Shown: piece by piece, positions 31,801-41,689 of the stretch
Position numbering within the stretch: the first letter of the stretch is position 1
Layout of the letters: the number at the start of each line of letters is the position of its first letter
Assembly (NCBI GenBank): GCA_002794785.1
Contig: NBBA01000018.1
Location: 248,001-312,000 of the forward strand
Direction: 5' to 3'
Length of the DNA stretch: 64,000 nt
Source: Coniferiporia sulphurascens
Taxonomy: Eukaryota > Basidiomycota > Agaricomycetes > Hymenochaetales > Hymenochaetaceae
Notes under the pieces: model-generated
What the model saw: the letters and a program-made list of their open reading frames with translations, nothing else
Databases searched by the model: none
What the model was told of the DNA's origin: nothing
Program-made: the position numbers and the translations under genes

Positions 31801-32747
31801 GTGGCGTAGACTAGAGCGGCGTGGATGGCGGCAACCTTGACGTCAAGGAGATGGGGCGTGGCGCCTGAGAGGGCGAAGGCGGCAGAGAGGGGCTCATCGA
31901 GCGCTTCCAACCATTCAGTAGAGAGTGAATCATCATACCGTGGGCGGAGGAAGGGGTCATTGAACGGCTCAGAAGAGGTGGGGACAGACCAGGTGATAAC
32001 AGCATGGTCGGATCCGGATGGGGTATCCCAGGATCGTGTCCAGGAATCGCCCAGAACGAGGTCTTCCAAAGAAGGGGAAGCCCACGCGAGGTCGATAACT
32101 GATTCTGTGAACTGGGTAGAGGGGCGTCGCTGGGTATCAAATCCCGGCTGATTCAGGAGGTGCATGGCGTGTGAGGCAGCCCAGTGTTCCAGAGGACGGG
32201 CTTTTTGCGCGTCGCTAGTAGAATGGGTGCCGTGGTCCCAGTGGATAGAGTGGAGGTTGAAGTCCCCAGCAACTAGCCAGTGTGCATGCGGTGGGAGCTC
32301 GAGAAGAGCAAGGGAGGAGATGGTGTCTTTTTTATTCGCATCGTGATTGTATACATTAGTGACAAAAAGAGGCCCAAGGCCGGTGTCAAAAATTAGCGTG
32401 AGTATGTCTCGGGATGGGGAGCGCGAGGCATCCAACACCACCCGAGACAGAGGGATAGACTGGCTAACCAGTGTGACCACACGCGGACGTGTTAGTTCGG
32501 TGCTCCCCGCAGAGGGGGGCACAAAGACGTGGTAGTTGGGCATAGCGGGGAAGCCGAATATGGGCGTACCTGATGTGTCAAACATAGAGGGGGAGGCACC
32601 GATAGGGTACCAAGGGGGTTCCTGGAGTAAGATAACCGCAGGTGGAAGGGGGGCACCGGGGGCAGACGAGAAGGAGTGGACGAGTGCTTCGACGTGCACT
32701 CGGGACGTTGCAACATTGTGTTGCATGAACGTCCAGGGACTACTCAT
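28827..32747 (-). CDS. LINE ORF2: endonuclease, reverse transcriptase, RNase H
   Basis: 1306 codons without a stop. The N-terminus (from about residue 7) is an AP-type endonuclease with MQHNVA, ILLQEPP, GDFNLH, IDLAWASP and SGSDHAVITW. RT in the middle has LRKLNKKDPTALNAYRPITL, GTRQKSG, VDVAGFFPSV, GVPQGSPISP and the catalytic YVDDH. RNase H follows, with YTDGSRKG, DCELAALADA and HWVPGHSDMEGNEFAD. The end has a cysteine motif (CPFCHVPETRAHLLLSCP). The third RNase H carboxylate appears as Asn (IYTNCEVAL; codon 29574-29576), which would impair RNase H. The ATG overlaps the ORF1 stop. Proteins act together on the element RNA in target-primed reverse transcription. Confidence 0.96.
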   Translation of the reverse strand: MSSPWTFMQHNVATSRVHVEALVHSFSSAPGAPLPPAVILLQEPPWYPIGASPSMFDTSGTPIFGFPAMPNYHVFVPPSAGSTELTRPRVVTLVSQSIPLSRVVLDASRSPSRDILTLIFDTGLGPLFVTNVYNHDANKKDTISSLALLELPPHAHWLVAGDFNLHSIHWDHGTHSTSDAQKARPLEHWAASHAMHLLNQPGFDTQRRPSTQFTESVIDLAWASPSLEDLVLGDSWTRSWDTPSGSDHAVITWSVPTSSEPFNDPFLRPRYDDSLSTEWLEALDEPLSAAFALSGATPHLLDVKVAAIHAALVYATDSSHPPSSSKAGGHKVKWWDSSCRAHMAALRGATPATRTVLRRQSAGIFRRAKRNWADSFTASVKPDKIWPMAKWAMGTRRAPIPALVSGHLTANSPAEKASAFRSKYFGTQPSATLPPTYSFVGARPMRNHPILMEELDHALNLTSNSSAPGITGVGYQALKSLHAAHSVPLLALFNECLDAGHHPRPWKDAKVVMLRKLNKKDPTALNAYRPITLEETMGKLLEKIIANRIQFIANELGALPPSQFGTRQKSGVLDATSDLVNEIESAWAKHHVTTALAVDVAGFFPSVQHPRLRAVLIELGFPPLLISWVMSFISDRRVALSFDGFTDTLTPIPNMGVPQGSPISPILSALFATSLLTSLQASDPLMFVHAYVDDHLLTTSSSSISTNVARLEKAYLSFSAACRALGLSLDDDKSELIHWTRRHDLREDSLIHPIHLPRQGLRPLRIVPSRPLRWLGIFFDAQLLFTVHVQRMCFKAMSSLRALELLGNTLRSLDPLHLRRLYIGCILPVLLWGSPLWFTGKRQKGKCDKMTLVQSAACRRILGSWRTSPRGPSEVLASILPIPLRLECTKTRAAIRYLTTTHTLLPLRTTRKGAITTSFVNRVPPGCERVPRYTRPPWIALPSLRHVSIDQAIDHSQEAREALIQSHRGLIDRLKDVPTRLLIYTDGSRKGTSPSSYAGGAAGVWFYRGEAVLTRETYLGSSVHATDCELAALADAAWLLAYSHDLHPAITQVEIYTNCEVALTLLADPRPAPGVNVALFIRKCLKIATKRFPSVFFHLHWVPGHSDMEGNEFADVLACGIADNPPPDTIPFPPTIRFLREAASSMALTQWKSDWAHACRKSRGSSDAHSMGATQNPSTKPSALMQNLTLGRRTKCKVFRTLLGHAGFGAYFGRIPGRDPLCPFCHVPETRAHLLLSCPNTLSARRAVWKTPIPSTEAQWFSKDGLPILASFLDSHPAFEAEPILVFDPGGPTVVHISDQGFATGN

Positions 32748-35022
32748 CTACCGGGGGTGGGGCGAAAGAGGAACGGGCACGGCCATGCTGTTTGGGGCAG
32801 CTGGAAGAGTCGGCGCGGTGTTCACCGGAACAATTCGAGCATTTGGGGGGGTGTGTGCAGGGGGAGGTGGCCGGTAGGGCGTCTCTAACACATCCCGGGC
32901 AGCGCATGCGGTGGTCGTCAGTTCAGTGACGGCCTGCGCATATAAGGCATGACCACGGGCGGTTCCTGCAATTCTGTACCAGGTGGCCTAGTGCAGCGCA
33001 TTTGAGGCACTGCATGAGGCGAGGGAGATCACGACGGGCCACCAGTTTAAGGCGGCGGCCGAACATGTAGACAACGCGGTTCCTTGGGGTAGAAAGGATG
33101 CCCGCGGAATGGGAGCCCGTGGGGTCTTCAAAGGAGAAGGCAATGGGGGCAGACATGACATCCTCGGTCAACAACTCGTAAGCCCGGGTCCAGTCGGGCT
33201 CAAGTGTCATTGGCAGTGAGAGGAGGTGAGGGTTAGCGGCGCGGAACTCAGCTTGGAGATCCGCCGCTGTGAAGGCAGGGAGGCCCGGCGCAGGACACGT
33301 AGGGACTTCGGCAATTTGGAGGCAGGCCCAAGATACGAGTTGGGAGACTGTGGCAGGGTAGACGCTTTGGACGGATGCCATCACAACTTCCTTCACGCTG
33401 TTCATAGTAGGAACGTGAGTGTTGTGAGCGAATGTAACGAAGCAATTGCCTTGCTCGTTCCAATGGGCAGCGCGTACGACCAATTTGGCCGCAGTAGGAA
33501 AGCGTGAGAGGGCAGTCCTGACGTTGATGGTCGTCTGGGAATCGGTGGGGCACGCTTCAGCAGGGGGCGGGGCTCCATGGAAGCGAATGGCGAGGGTCGG
33601 GTCCGTAATGGTACGGATAACCGGGAGGACTGCACGCTTCGGCTCTTGTTTCACAGCGCTAGCAGGAATGGGGGCCCCTGTCGACACTGGCGCTGCAGTA
33701 GCAGGGGCAGTGGCAGGGGTAGCCCCACCCGCGGCAAGACCTGGAGTGACAGGTGTCGGCAAGGTGGACCCAGCGGTGGAGTTGGAAGGGCCCGAAGGTC
33801 CTTGTGGTGGAGGAGGGGCAGTACTTGGGTTGGTTTTACCCTTCCCTTTCCTGTCTCCGGAGGGGGCGGACCCGGCCCCTGAGGAATGTGGGGGAGGGCG
33901 TTCGAGGGCGTCCATCCGCTGCATCATGAAAGCCATTTGGCGCGTAAGGTCAGACATGACCTGCACCATCTGCTGTGGCAGGGAGGGGAGGGAGGGGGGG
34001 CCTACCACAGTCTGGGAGGACTGGGGGGGGGCGGGGAGGGAAGCAGGGCCAGGAGCCGTGCCGAAACGGGGGCCTGCCGCCGCCCGGAAGGCCTGCGATG
34101 TGGCGGATTGTGCGAACGGATCCTCCTGGACCAAAGCACTGTTGAGAGAATTAACCGCGAAGGCAATCTCTCCAAGGAGGGAGGCAGTAGAGGCAGCCGA
34201 CATAGAGGTCGTCTTCCCTAGTGCGAGGAGTTCGTGGGAGGCACGCATGGCAGTCGTGGCGGCCAACCGGAGGTGGGGGACCTGCAATGTCACCGCCCTG
34301 GGGGACAGTGGCATTGGGGCGCTGGTGGACTTGCGCTTTTTCCGCGCAGAAGCCGTGGAGGCCTGGTCATCGGGGGCCCCGGCCTCCGACATTTCTGAGT
34401 CGGAGTCGAGGGACGAGATAACAGCAGACATCGGGCGGGACGGCCCACGAGGGGTTTCGTCTACACGGGGAGCCATCCCACCACCACCAGGGGGCGTGAT
34501 AGGGGAGGCAGGCTCAACGAAGGAGGAGGCCGCATCAGTGGGGAGATACTTCGCCCACATGGAGGCTGAGGTGGATTGGGGGGCCTGCGGAGCAGGGGCC
34601 ATAAGAGAGGAAGAGCTGGTTTGACCCCCAGAAAAGAGGGTTTCGCCTAGAATAGCTCCTGAGAGAGGAATGCCCGGGGTAACCGGGCGGGGGACTTGAG
34701 CCATGACCTGGTCAGTTCCTCTGTCACTCACGACGGAAGCGGCGCGGGACGGTGGGTGAAAAGGTTGGCGAGATGTGATCTCCGCCGCCAGTGGGGAAAC
34801 TGTGGGGAGCACTTTAGGTGGGACCGGAGGCGCACGGGCAGAGCTCGAGATCGACCCCGAGAACGAGGAGGAGCGAGCCGCGACCGTTCCCGGAGGAGGC
34901 ATTGAGTCGGTCCCTCGACCACGGAGAGAACGCATACCGCCTCGTGTAGACACAGAGGGGGCGTGAAAGGTCTCGTCGATGGGGCGGGGGGGTTGTTGAT
35001 CTTGTTGCTGTTGTTCAGACAT
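32740..35022 (-). pseudogene. LINE ORF1: gag-like CCHC protein with one in-frame TGA
   Basis: ATG at 35022 (the frame is open nine bases further with no earlier ATG). Gln-rich start, then long Pro/Ser/Ala-rich low-complexity sequence. A folded region from about residue 470 (TINVRTALSRF, VVRAAHWNEQGN) precedes zinc knuckles CLKCAALGHLVQNC, CLIC... and CSNCSGEHRADSSSC. One TGA at 32923-32925 splits the knuckle region. Beyond it the same frame continues to TAG 32740-32742. ORF1 binds RNA in such elements. Because knuckles lie on both sides of the TGA, loss of the last ones may impair the element. Confidence 0.9.
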
Positions 35023-35095
35023 AGAGGGCAAAGTGCTCGTAAAGACTACCTAGATGGTGGTGGTTAGAGGACAAGGAGGATGTCTAATGGCGGGG

Positions 35096-35437
35096 TGAAA
35101 CCGCATTTACGATCTGCTTCTGTCATTTGGAAGCCGCACATTGAGTTTGTTTGGCGTGGGTGCCTTCGGTTTTCGCATTGGAGTTAGTACAAAGCATAAT
35201 TTATGGGGTGCCTAAGACGATTATGCCGTTCTCAAAAATAATATTTGACGTTCACAAAACACAACTAATATTTGACGTTCACAAAACACAACTAATATTA
35301 CAGAGTTACGAAACTACATGCTCATCTTATGACATGGTCAATGCAAAGTGCTGGAGTGGTTAGCATATTCTGAATTATCTGAGACAAAGAAGATAGGTTA
35401 GAAATAAGTAGTGGTAGGTACTATGAAAAATGCATAC
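35096..35437. other. 3' flank of receptor 2
   Basis: Collinear with 13465-13878 but with CpG retained at most sites. It includes a 27-bp tandem duplication. It should hold the 3' UTR of receptor 2. No gene. Confidence 0.7.
35241..35294. repeat. 27-bp tandem duplication
   Basis: The unit ATATTTGACGTTCACAAAAC plus ACAACTA is present twice in a row (35241-35267, 35268-35294). Unit 1 has it once near 13706, so it arose after the block duplicated or was lost there. Confidence 0.9.
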
Positions 35438-38400
35438 CTAAGTACTAGGATGCTTCAATTCCTTGTGGATGTTGACCCAGGATGAACCACTGTACTTGAA
35501 CAGTAGTTCCCAATTAATGTGTATAGGCCCAGCCTCAGAAGAGTTCTTAGGAACACAGAGGCTACTCATATCAATAAATCTTTCATTCCTACAAAGATTA
35601 TGTGGCACCCAGAGCAATGGTTCATTTGAGACACCTCTGATCCAACCATCAACACTGACATCATGCTCCCAGTCCAACTGTGGGTAGAGCATCCAATTCT
35701 GACTAACAAGACCTACATTGCTGTCCCAGATCCTGAGAGTCTTGTCCACTGAGACAGACATGGTGTGTCTTCCATCAGAGGAGTAGGCAACAGAGCTGAC
35801 TGTTCTTGAGTGGCCTGTGAGGGGTTCACCCACAGCATCCCCAGTCTGTGCATCCCAGATCCTGAGGGTCTTGTCCTCTGAGCCAGACACAATGTGTCTT
35901 CCATCAGGGGAGTAGGCAACAGAGGTGACCCAAAATGAGTGGCCTGTGAAGGGCTCACCCACAGCATCCCCAGTCTGTGCATCCCAGATCCTGATGGTGC
36001 TGTCCCATGAGCCAGACACAATTTGTCTTCCATCAGGTAAGTAGGCGATGCACTGTACAGTTTCTCCTACATTAAATGTCCATAATGTGCTTTTCCACTT
36101 TGCTTCTTTCCCCATACTAATGAGGGGCTGATTTAGGAAATGTGGATAAAATGTTTTGGCTATATTGCTCTCAGTAGGTGCCCAAGATAAAGCTGAAAGG
36201 TACAGATGTGGTGTGCAGATTGAGATTGGGGTATAGTATGCACTGATAAATCTGTACAACTCCTGACACATAGTTGCAATATTGTCTACTGCCTGAAATT
36301 GGTTTATACCAAATGTAAGGGCATCTATTCCCATCTTTAGGGATTTCAGGAGGCTCAAACACTCAAGCCAGTAAAGTGCCCTTGGATGGCATAGAAGGCC
36401 TTTCAGCAGACCCTGCACCTGTTGATTAGAGACATCTAAGCTGGAGTGTGCAAAGTGATTCATCCAGTACAGACAACTGTATTGAAGGTGATCTGGAATG
36501 CACTTGGAAACTAAATTCTGAATGTCTGGTATATCATCATTCAATGTAAAAGATGACTCTAGGTTACAGATGTTGAACCTGAGTTCTGAGTGCATGACTT
36601 CAAGACATCTTCTGGCCAGGATAGACTCTATGACCACTGGTTCTGTCCAGTATACCTGGCAGCGCGACTGTGTACTGATGAAGTCGAGGAATGAAGGGTG
36701 GCATACACGGATAGCGCCATCCTTTGCCATATCCTTGTACACAACAGCTTGTAGTGAGTCAATAGCTTTTTTGAATACATTCTGCTCAATACGAAGCTCA
36801 GTTTCAGGCAAGAATTGGAACAGTGCATTCTCTGACAGAGGTCTGTTCCTAGATGTGCAAGCAATGAGGCTAAGTATAATCTTAACAATTTTTGCATTCC
36901 GTTCTCCCTCAGAAACACCTTGGATCAGTGTGGTATAAAGTTGATCCAATCCAACTTCTGGATTTTCTGTCGATGAGGAGCTTAAGATGCCAGAGACCGC
37001 TCCATGCATGTCATGCTGTTGACCAATGAATCTGAAGACGGTTCTAGTCCAGATAAAGAGACCCGATGCTTTTTGAGCAAGGCGCTTGGTCTGATCCTCT
37101 CCAAGTTCAACATCAATTTCCTTTGCACAGTGTACTGTATATAATAATATATCATTCCCTATCTGATCGTCGTCAACCATTGTATTGATATCAAGGGTGG
37201 TGCACGCAGCATCAGTCTGAAGGAAGACCTTCTGAAACTCTGGCAGAGTTCTGCTCGTGACGAAAACTTTAAGCCAAGGAACAGCCCGAGAGAGCCTGAC
37301 TATAAGCTTGGCCACCTGAGACCTGTCACCCCGCGAGCTTCCACATTCATCGAGGGCGTCGACAACGACAACCAAGGGGTGCGGTGGCAGACCTCCTGAG
37401 GCCGCAGACAGAGACACCAAAGATTGTGTAATCAACAAATCGAATTGCCGCTCTAGACCCTGAGCAAGCTCCGGCTCGTTCGCCCCTTCAATAACAGAAA
37501 GTACAGCTGAGCGGTACACGTTATGCCATTTAGAAAGATGGTACGCCAAAGTAGGGATCAAAGTGTTTGGGTTACGACACTCTGGGTCATCCCTCTTGCA
37601 GAAAAAGCACCCCGAGAGACGCAGGTTCCGGTTGAACATATGGGCAACCGAATTCGCGATAGAACTCTTTCCAGAACCCGCCACACCATGCAACCAGAAA
37701 AGCTTAGACTCAGAGTCTCCCCACTCCCTGACTTGTCCAAGGACAGCCTCCCTAGTCCCTTCCAAACATGCCCCTTCCGCATTATAAAAGGCCTTCGAAG
37801 CCGGTCGTAGTTGGCGAAGCTGAATATCTTCTGTACGACGCTCTGCAGTCGCAAGTTAATAATATAAAAATGGATTTCGAATATTCAAATACCTGTTCTG
37901 GTAACGGATCCCCATTCCTCCAACTTAATACACCAGTCATAGGTTTCTTTCAGTTTCACGAACTCAGCCCTTGCGGAGTCCATCTCGGATTTGTGGTCAG
38001 AGATCAAATCACCTTTAGACGTGCTAAGTATAGGAGGACACATATAATACTGTTCCACTTACCCAAAAACCCAACCGAAGAATATTCAATAATGGATTCA
38101 GAAATCTTGCAAAACAGCTCAAGCATCTCCGTGATGGTCTGCTTAGTCACGGCTTTCCTTGTACTGTCCCGCGGAATATCCTTGACGAACGGCATGAACG
38201 AGACCAAATCGCGCACGAGCTCAGTAGCAGCTTCGTGACACTCTTTCTGCGCTTTGCACCTCTGTAAAGGACATGAATATACATGCTGGGAGTGTTTGCT
38301 CATGACGTTACCTCATATAGAGCTTTGGCAATTGCCATAGCGGCGCCAACAGCCGAGTGCACCTACATTAACCAGTTATATAAACGCCAATCGGATAGCA

Positions 38401-39203
38401 TGGAATGGAGCTTACGTCGGATGCAAATACAGAGATTTTGTCGAGAGCGTCGAAAACAAGATTAGCCTTGTCAAGGGACTCCAGAAGGACCTTTTTGTTC
38501 TTCATTTTGTCGCCTGCCTCTTCGAGGAGTAACTCGGTGGCTTGTTGATTCTTCGGACAGTTAACACTCATCTGTGGATAAATCCATGTTATTGATTACT
38601 CACCGATAAGTCCGACGAGCACGTTATTTTTACGGTAGCCTTTCCTTTTCCATCTACGACAAATAAAATATTGAGCGATCAAATATTCTTCAAACTTGGA
38701 TGGCCTACCTTGGACTGAGAAAACATCCTTTCCTATGAGTTGCGACGACTTGATCTTGAAAATCGCGTAATCCTTCTTGAAGAGTTTCTGTACGGGCCGC
38801 TGCCGAACCAGGATCGTGAGGACTGCGGGCACAGCAATGTGACTGGAGGTCGTGAGCATGCTAGATATATGTGCATCTGGACATCGCACTCACAGGCCGT
38901 CGTCAAAAACCCAGCGAACAAGGCTGCCTTCCTCGAACGGGACAGACTTGCGAGAGTCATCGCCTACTTCGATCTTGAGATAGACTGGGAAGCGCGGGCG
39001 ATCACCCTCAAAATTGATTCCAATTTCTACGAGCAGAAGTAAGTTTCTGCAGTACATCGGGACGTTGAAGCGATTCTGCATTACCCTTGATATGCAGAAA
39101 CCTGATCGCGTAGTACATACAGATCAGAACATAAATTGAAGTCTATCGAAGGGGATCGGCTTACTTATGATCGATTCCAGTGCTATCTCCAGCTTGAGAC
39201 ATG
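35438..39203 (-). CDS. NLR-type receptor 2: C2-like, helical, NACHT and 3 WD40 repeats
   Basis: Paralog of receptor 1 with the same exon plan. The last exon (about 37846-35438) starts near EDIQLRQLRPASKAFYN and has the P-loop GVAGSGKSS, Walker B VVVVDALDECGS, a long helical middle, only 3 WD40 repeats, and a C-terminal region close to that of receptor 1. Upstream exons repeat the plan: MDSARAEFVKLKETYDWC (about 37930-37990), ITEMLELFCKISESIIEY, VHSAVGAAMAIAKAL, EEAGDKMKNKKVLLESLDKA and the C2-like pieces at 38600-39080. ATG 39203 (MSQAGDSTG) is the matching start candidate, with the same ambiguity as in receptor 1. No in-frame stop. The shorter sensor array may mean a different ligand range or loss of binding. 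Confidence 0.88.
35710..36060 (-). repeat. Array of 3 WD40 repeats
   Basis: Three units of the same 43-residue type (GRQIVSGSWDSTIRIWD, GRHIVSGSEDKTLRIWD, GRHTMSVSVDKTLRIWD). Three blades cannot make a closed propeller alone, so the protein may need to pair with another chain or may have lost ligand sensing. Confidence 0.93.
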
Positions 39204-40025
39204 TTCGTATCGTAGAGTAAACGTATTTAGATGTTGCAGTTTGCGGTTTGTATTCGAGACAATGGTGGTCAAGAGTGAGTAGTGGTGTCCTCGAGGCGCG
39301 ACCATCGGAGATGCATGCGTCGCAGTCACGGATCAGTCACGGTATCCAAATATAGAAGCACGCACCTGGGCCCTGAGATCCTCACTTGGCACGAGCGACA
39401 ACCTGTCACTCGAGAAGATTTGCTGCTCAATGGATTTCAGCCTTATGTTAAGCTCTTTTCTCAAGAAAGTGGCAATCCTCGGCGCTCTTAAAAAAACTTG
39501 CACTCTGAACAGTAGTACTAGGCAGCGGGCCTGTTTGGCAGCCCACTGATTATACTGATATTTTTTGCAAACGTTTATGGCTTCAGTTCCTCTCTTCAAG
39601 CCCACCGCTCCGACCCGTGCAGAATACAGGTGTAAGACTCGGCTTACTTATTTAATGTACGCTGATAAGCTGATACCCCCACCTGCGCAGTCTGAAGACC
39701 TTCGAAGACTGCGTATCTATATTGATGGATAGAGGGCTCTGGCAAACGGCCGACTTCGGGGAGGTATGATCGTTTGCGATAGCGCTGGCGCTTGTATGTC
39801 ATTGGGATGAGGATGTGCACCAGCCGGCAGCGAATGTGTCGGCTTTGTTGGCGCGTGCGTCCCCTACGGAGCGAGAGCGACTGGTGCGTCGGACGGCATT
39901 TGTCTTTTGAATCTTTGCAAATGTTTTTCGTTTTTCGGGTTTCTACGGCATTCTACACTTTATTAGAGAATTGACACGCAATTAAAATGGGAACCAATTT
40001 ATTGGCTTCGAGTCCGCCATTCGTG
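39204..40025. other. 5' spacer of receptor 2
   Basis: Collinear with 18804-19645 and with small deletions, for example near 39275. It includes the conserved minus-strand stretch ending GLQTAQVGVSAYQRTLNK. Expected to hold the receptor promoter. No gene is supported. Confidence 0.4.
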
Positions 40026-40029
40026 CCCA

Positions 40030-40705
40030 CCCCTGCCAGTGCGCATCGGCCTGGCGATTTTGTACATCTCCGGGCGCCTAATCTCGACGATATTCCGTTC
40101 TGCCTTGTCTGCTTTCTTGCTTGGTGACTACGTCACTTCTTCCATCGGCCGAACGAAGGCGCTTTTCGACAGTCTTACACTTCAGTCACGAACCCCGGCA
40201 CCGAGGCCAAGTTCTTCGAGAAACGCCCTGGCTGTGTTATATACTGAGATACGCCCCTCCGGTCCCAATGGCATTCTTTGTGCCGAGGCGATCACCAGCG
40301 GGACGTCCACGCGACTCTTTCATTCCGGACCGTTTGCGACGTCGCACGAGCACCTCATGGACAACAGCGCGGCTAACTTCGACATCGTCTCGTACTACCA
40401 CACTGCGGCAGGGCACTCGACCCGGACGACGGTACAGTCACTCACATTCCTCTGCGGGCTCATCGGGCGCAACAAGTAGTAGCATGCCTTTACCTCGTAC
40501 GCGGAGCTTATACACAAGAAAAGTGCGGGTGCTAGTGTGCAACTAGGCTTTCTAGTTGCTGGACGCGTATTCGTCGCATATGGCACGCTTCATCGACTCC
40601 ATGCATCGCGCTCAAACCGGTGTGCACCGATTGCTTGAAAATTCAACTTGATGCGTAGTCGTATCACTGTGTAGCTCGTGCAGATACTTGACTTCGACTT
40701 CGTGC
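40030..40705 (+). pseudogene. Second decayed copy of the right-edge membrane-protein gene
   Basis: Better preserved than the copy at 19650. An open run from about 40039 reads RIGLAILYISG, IGRTKALFDSL, then ATSHEHL and FDIVSYYHTA, ending at a TAG near 40477 (same TAG-TAG as copy 1). Compared with 63590-64000, the middle (YWDTP region) is frameshifted and partly deleted. Confidence 0.7.
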
Positions 40706-41685
40706 TATGTTTGAACCTGCTTATGTCGCTTACCGTACCCCTCTGCGCCGGCAATCGGATACACCAATGCAACCTACAAAAGCACGAACGAGTCCTAGGA
40801 CGAAACGCGAGCCTTGTCGAGTCGCACGACGCTTTGTATGCTGCGATGTTTCACGAGGGCTGTGCAGTAAAGTGCAACAGTACAGATTACGATAGGCACG
40901 CCATTTGCTGCAGATCCTATAGAGGTACATATGGTGTGTTTAATACGAGCACTGTCAACCAAAGCGCAAACCTTTCGTTGCGCTCGCGCCCGTTTCCACG
41001 GCCGCAAATTTTTGTCAGAAAAGCGGGAGCAAGGCGGCGTATATCTACGATATCGTGCTGTATCTCACCAGCATGTCGTCTGCGTGTTATGGGATAGTTT
41101 TTTGTACTCTGCGCCTACATCAACGTGGAGCATGCAACTCGCTGTTAGTACTATGTGATTGGGAACTACAGGTGGACTTCTAGGAAGAGACATGCATGCG
41201 GCCTTTGTAATGCCGGCGCACTGAGAGAAGAGGACATGGTGAAAGAGACCGGGTGGCGCAGGATGATCAAGGGCGTTGTATGCATTGCTGTTACGGTGAG
41301 TAATTGTTTTCGCTTGCAGTCCCGCTTGATCTAATGGCTGGTACTTTGTTCAGCTGCTTGAAGGACACTGGAGGAGGGGCTTGTATCACTATGATGTTTG
41401 GTACTGTTACTCAACGTGAAATATGTGTGTCAAAGGAATTATTTAATTCTCGTCAAGTCTCCGCATGATACTATCAATGTTTACCGCTTGAGCTCGATGT
41501 CTGCGAACTTGTGCGTCCATCAATGTCTGCGCTGTCCGAAACGTATTTGACGCGTGAAAAGCCTGTGTCGAGCACGAAGTCGCGGTGGATAGCATGTCGT
41601 CGAGCGGGCCGCCAAACACGGGGAGCGAGCGAAGCTTGCAAGTGTGGCGGAGCTGGGGAGTAACGTGCCCTCGAGTGCACGTACG
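40706..41685. other. Duplicated spacer, unit 2
   Basis: Collinear with 20331-21270. The longest plus-strand frame (about 40678-41097) is not kept in unit 1, so it is probably chance. No gene recognised. Confidence 0.4.
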
Positions 41686-41689
41686 GAAG

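Larger units (their letters stand above)
28624..35081 (-). mobile_element. Complete LINE with target duplication and poly(A) tail
   Basis: A 6458-bp minus-strand non-LTR retrotransposon. It is flanked by a perfect 14-bp target duplication GTCTAATGGCGGGG (28610-28623 and 35082-35095). The 3' end is a 25-nt tail, seen as T at 28624-28648. It has a short 5' UTR (about 59 nt), ORF1 (gag-like) and ORF2 (endonuclease, RT, RNase H). Endonuclease plus RNase H fits the Tad1-like group of fungal LINEs. It is recent: ORF2 is unbroken and the duplication is exact. It inserted 3' of receptor 2. Confidence 0.96.

Noticed and set aside
33446..34624. 392-codon plus-strand frame opposite LINE ORF1
   Set aside because: Antisense of GC-rich low-complexity ORF1; no known domain, and the minus strand carries the zinc knuckles.
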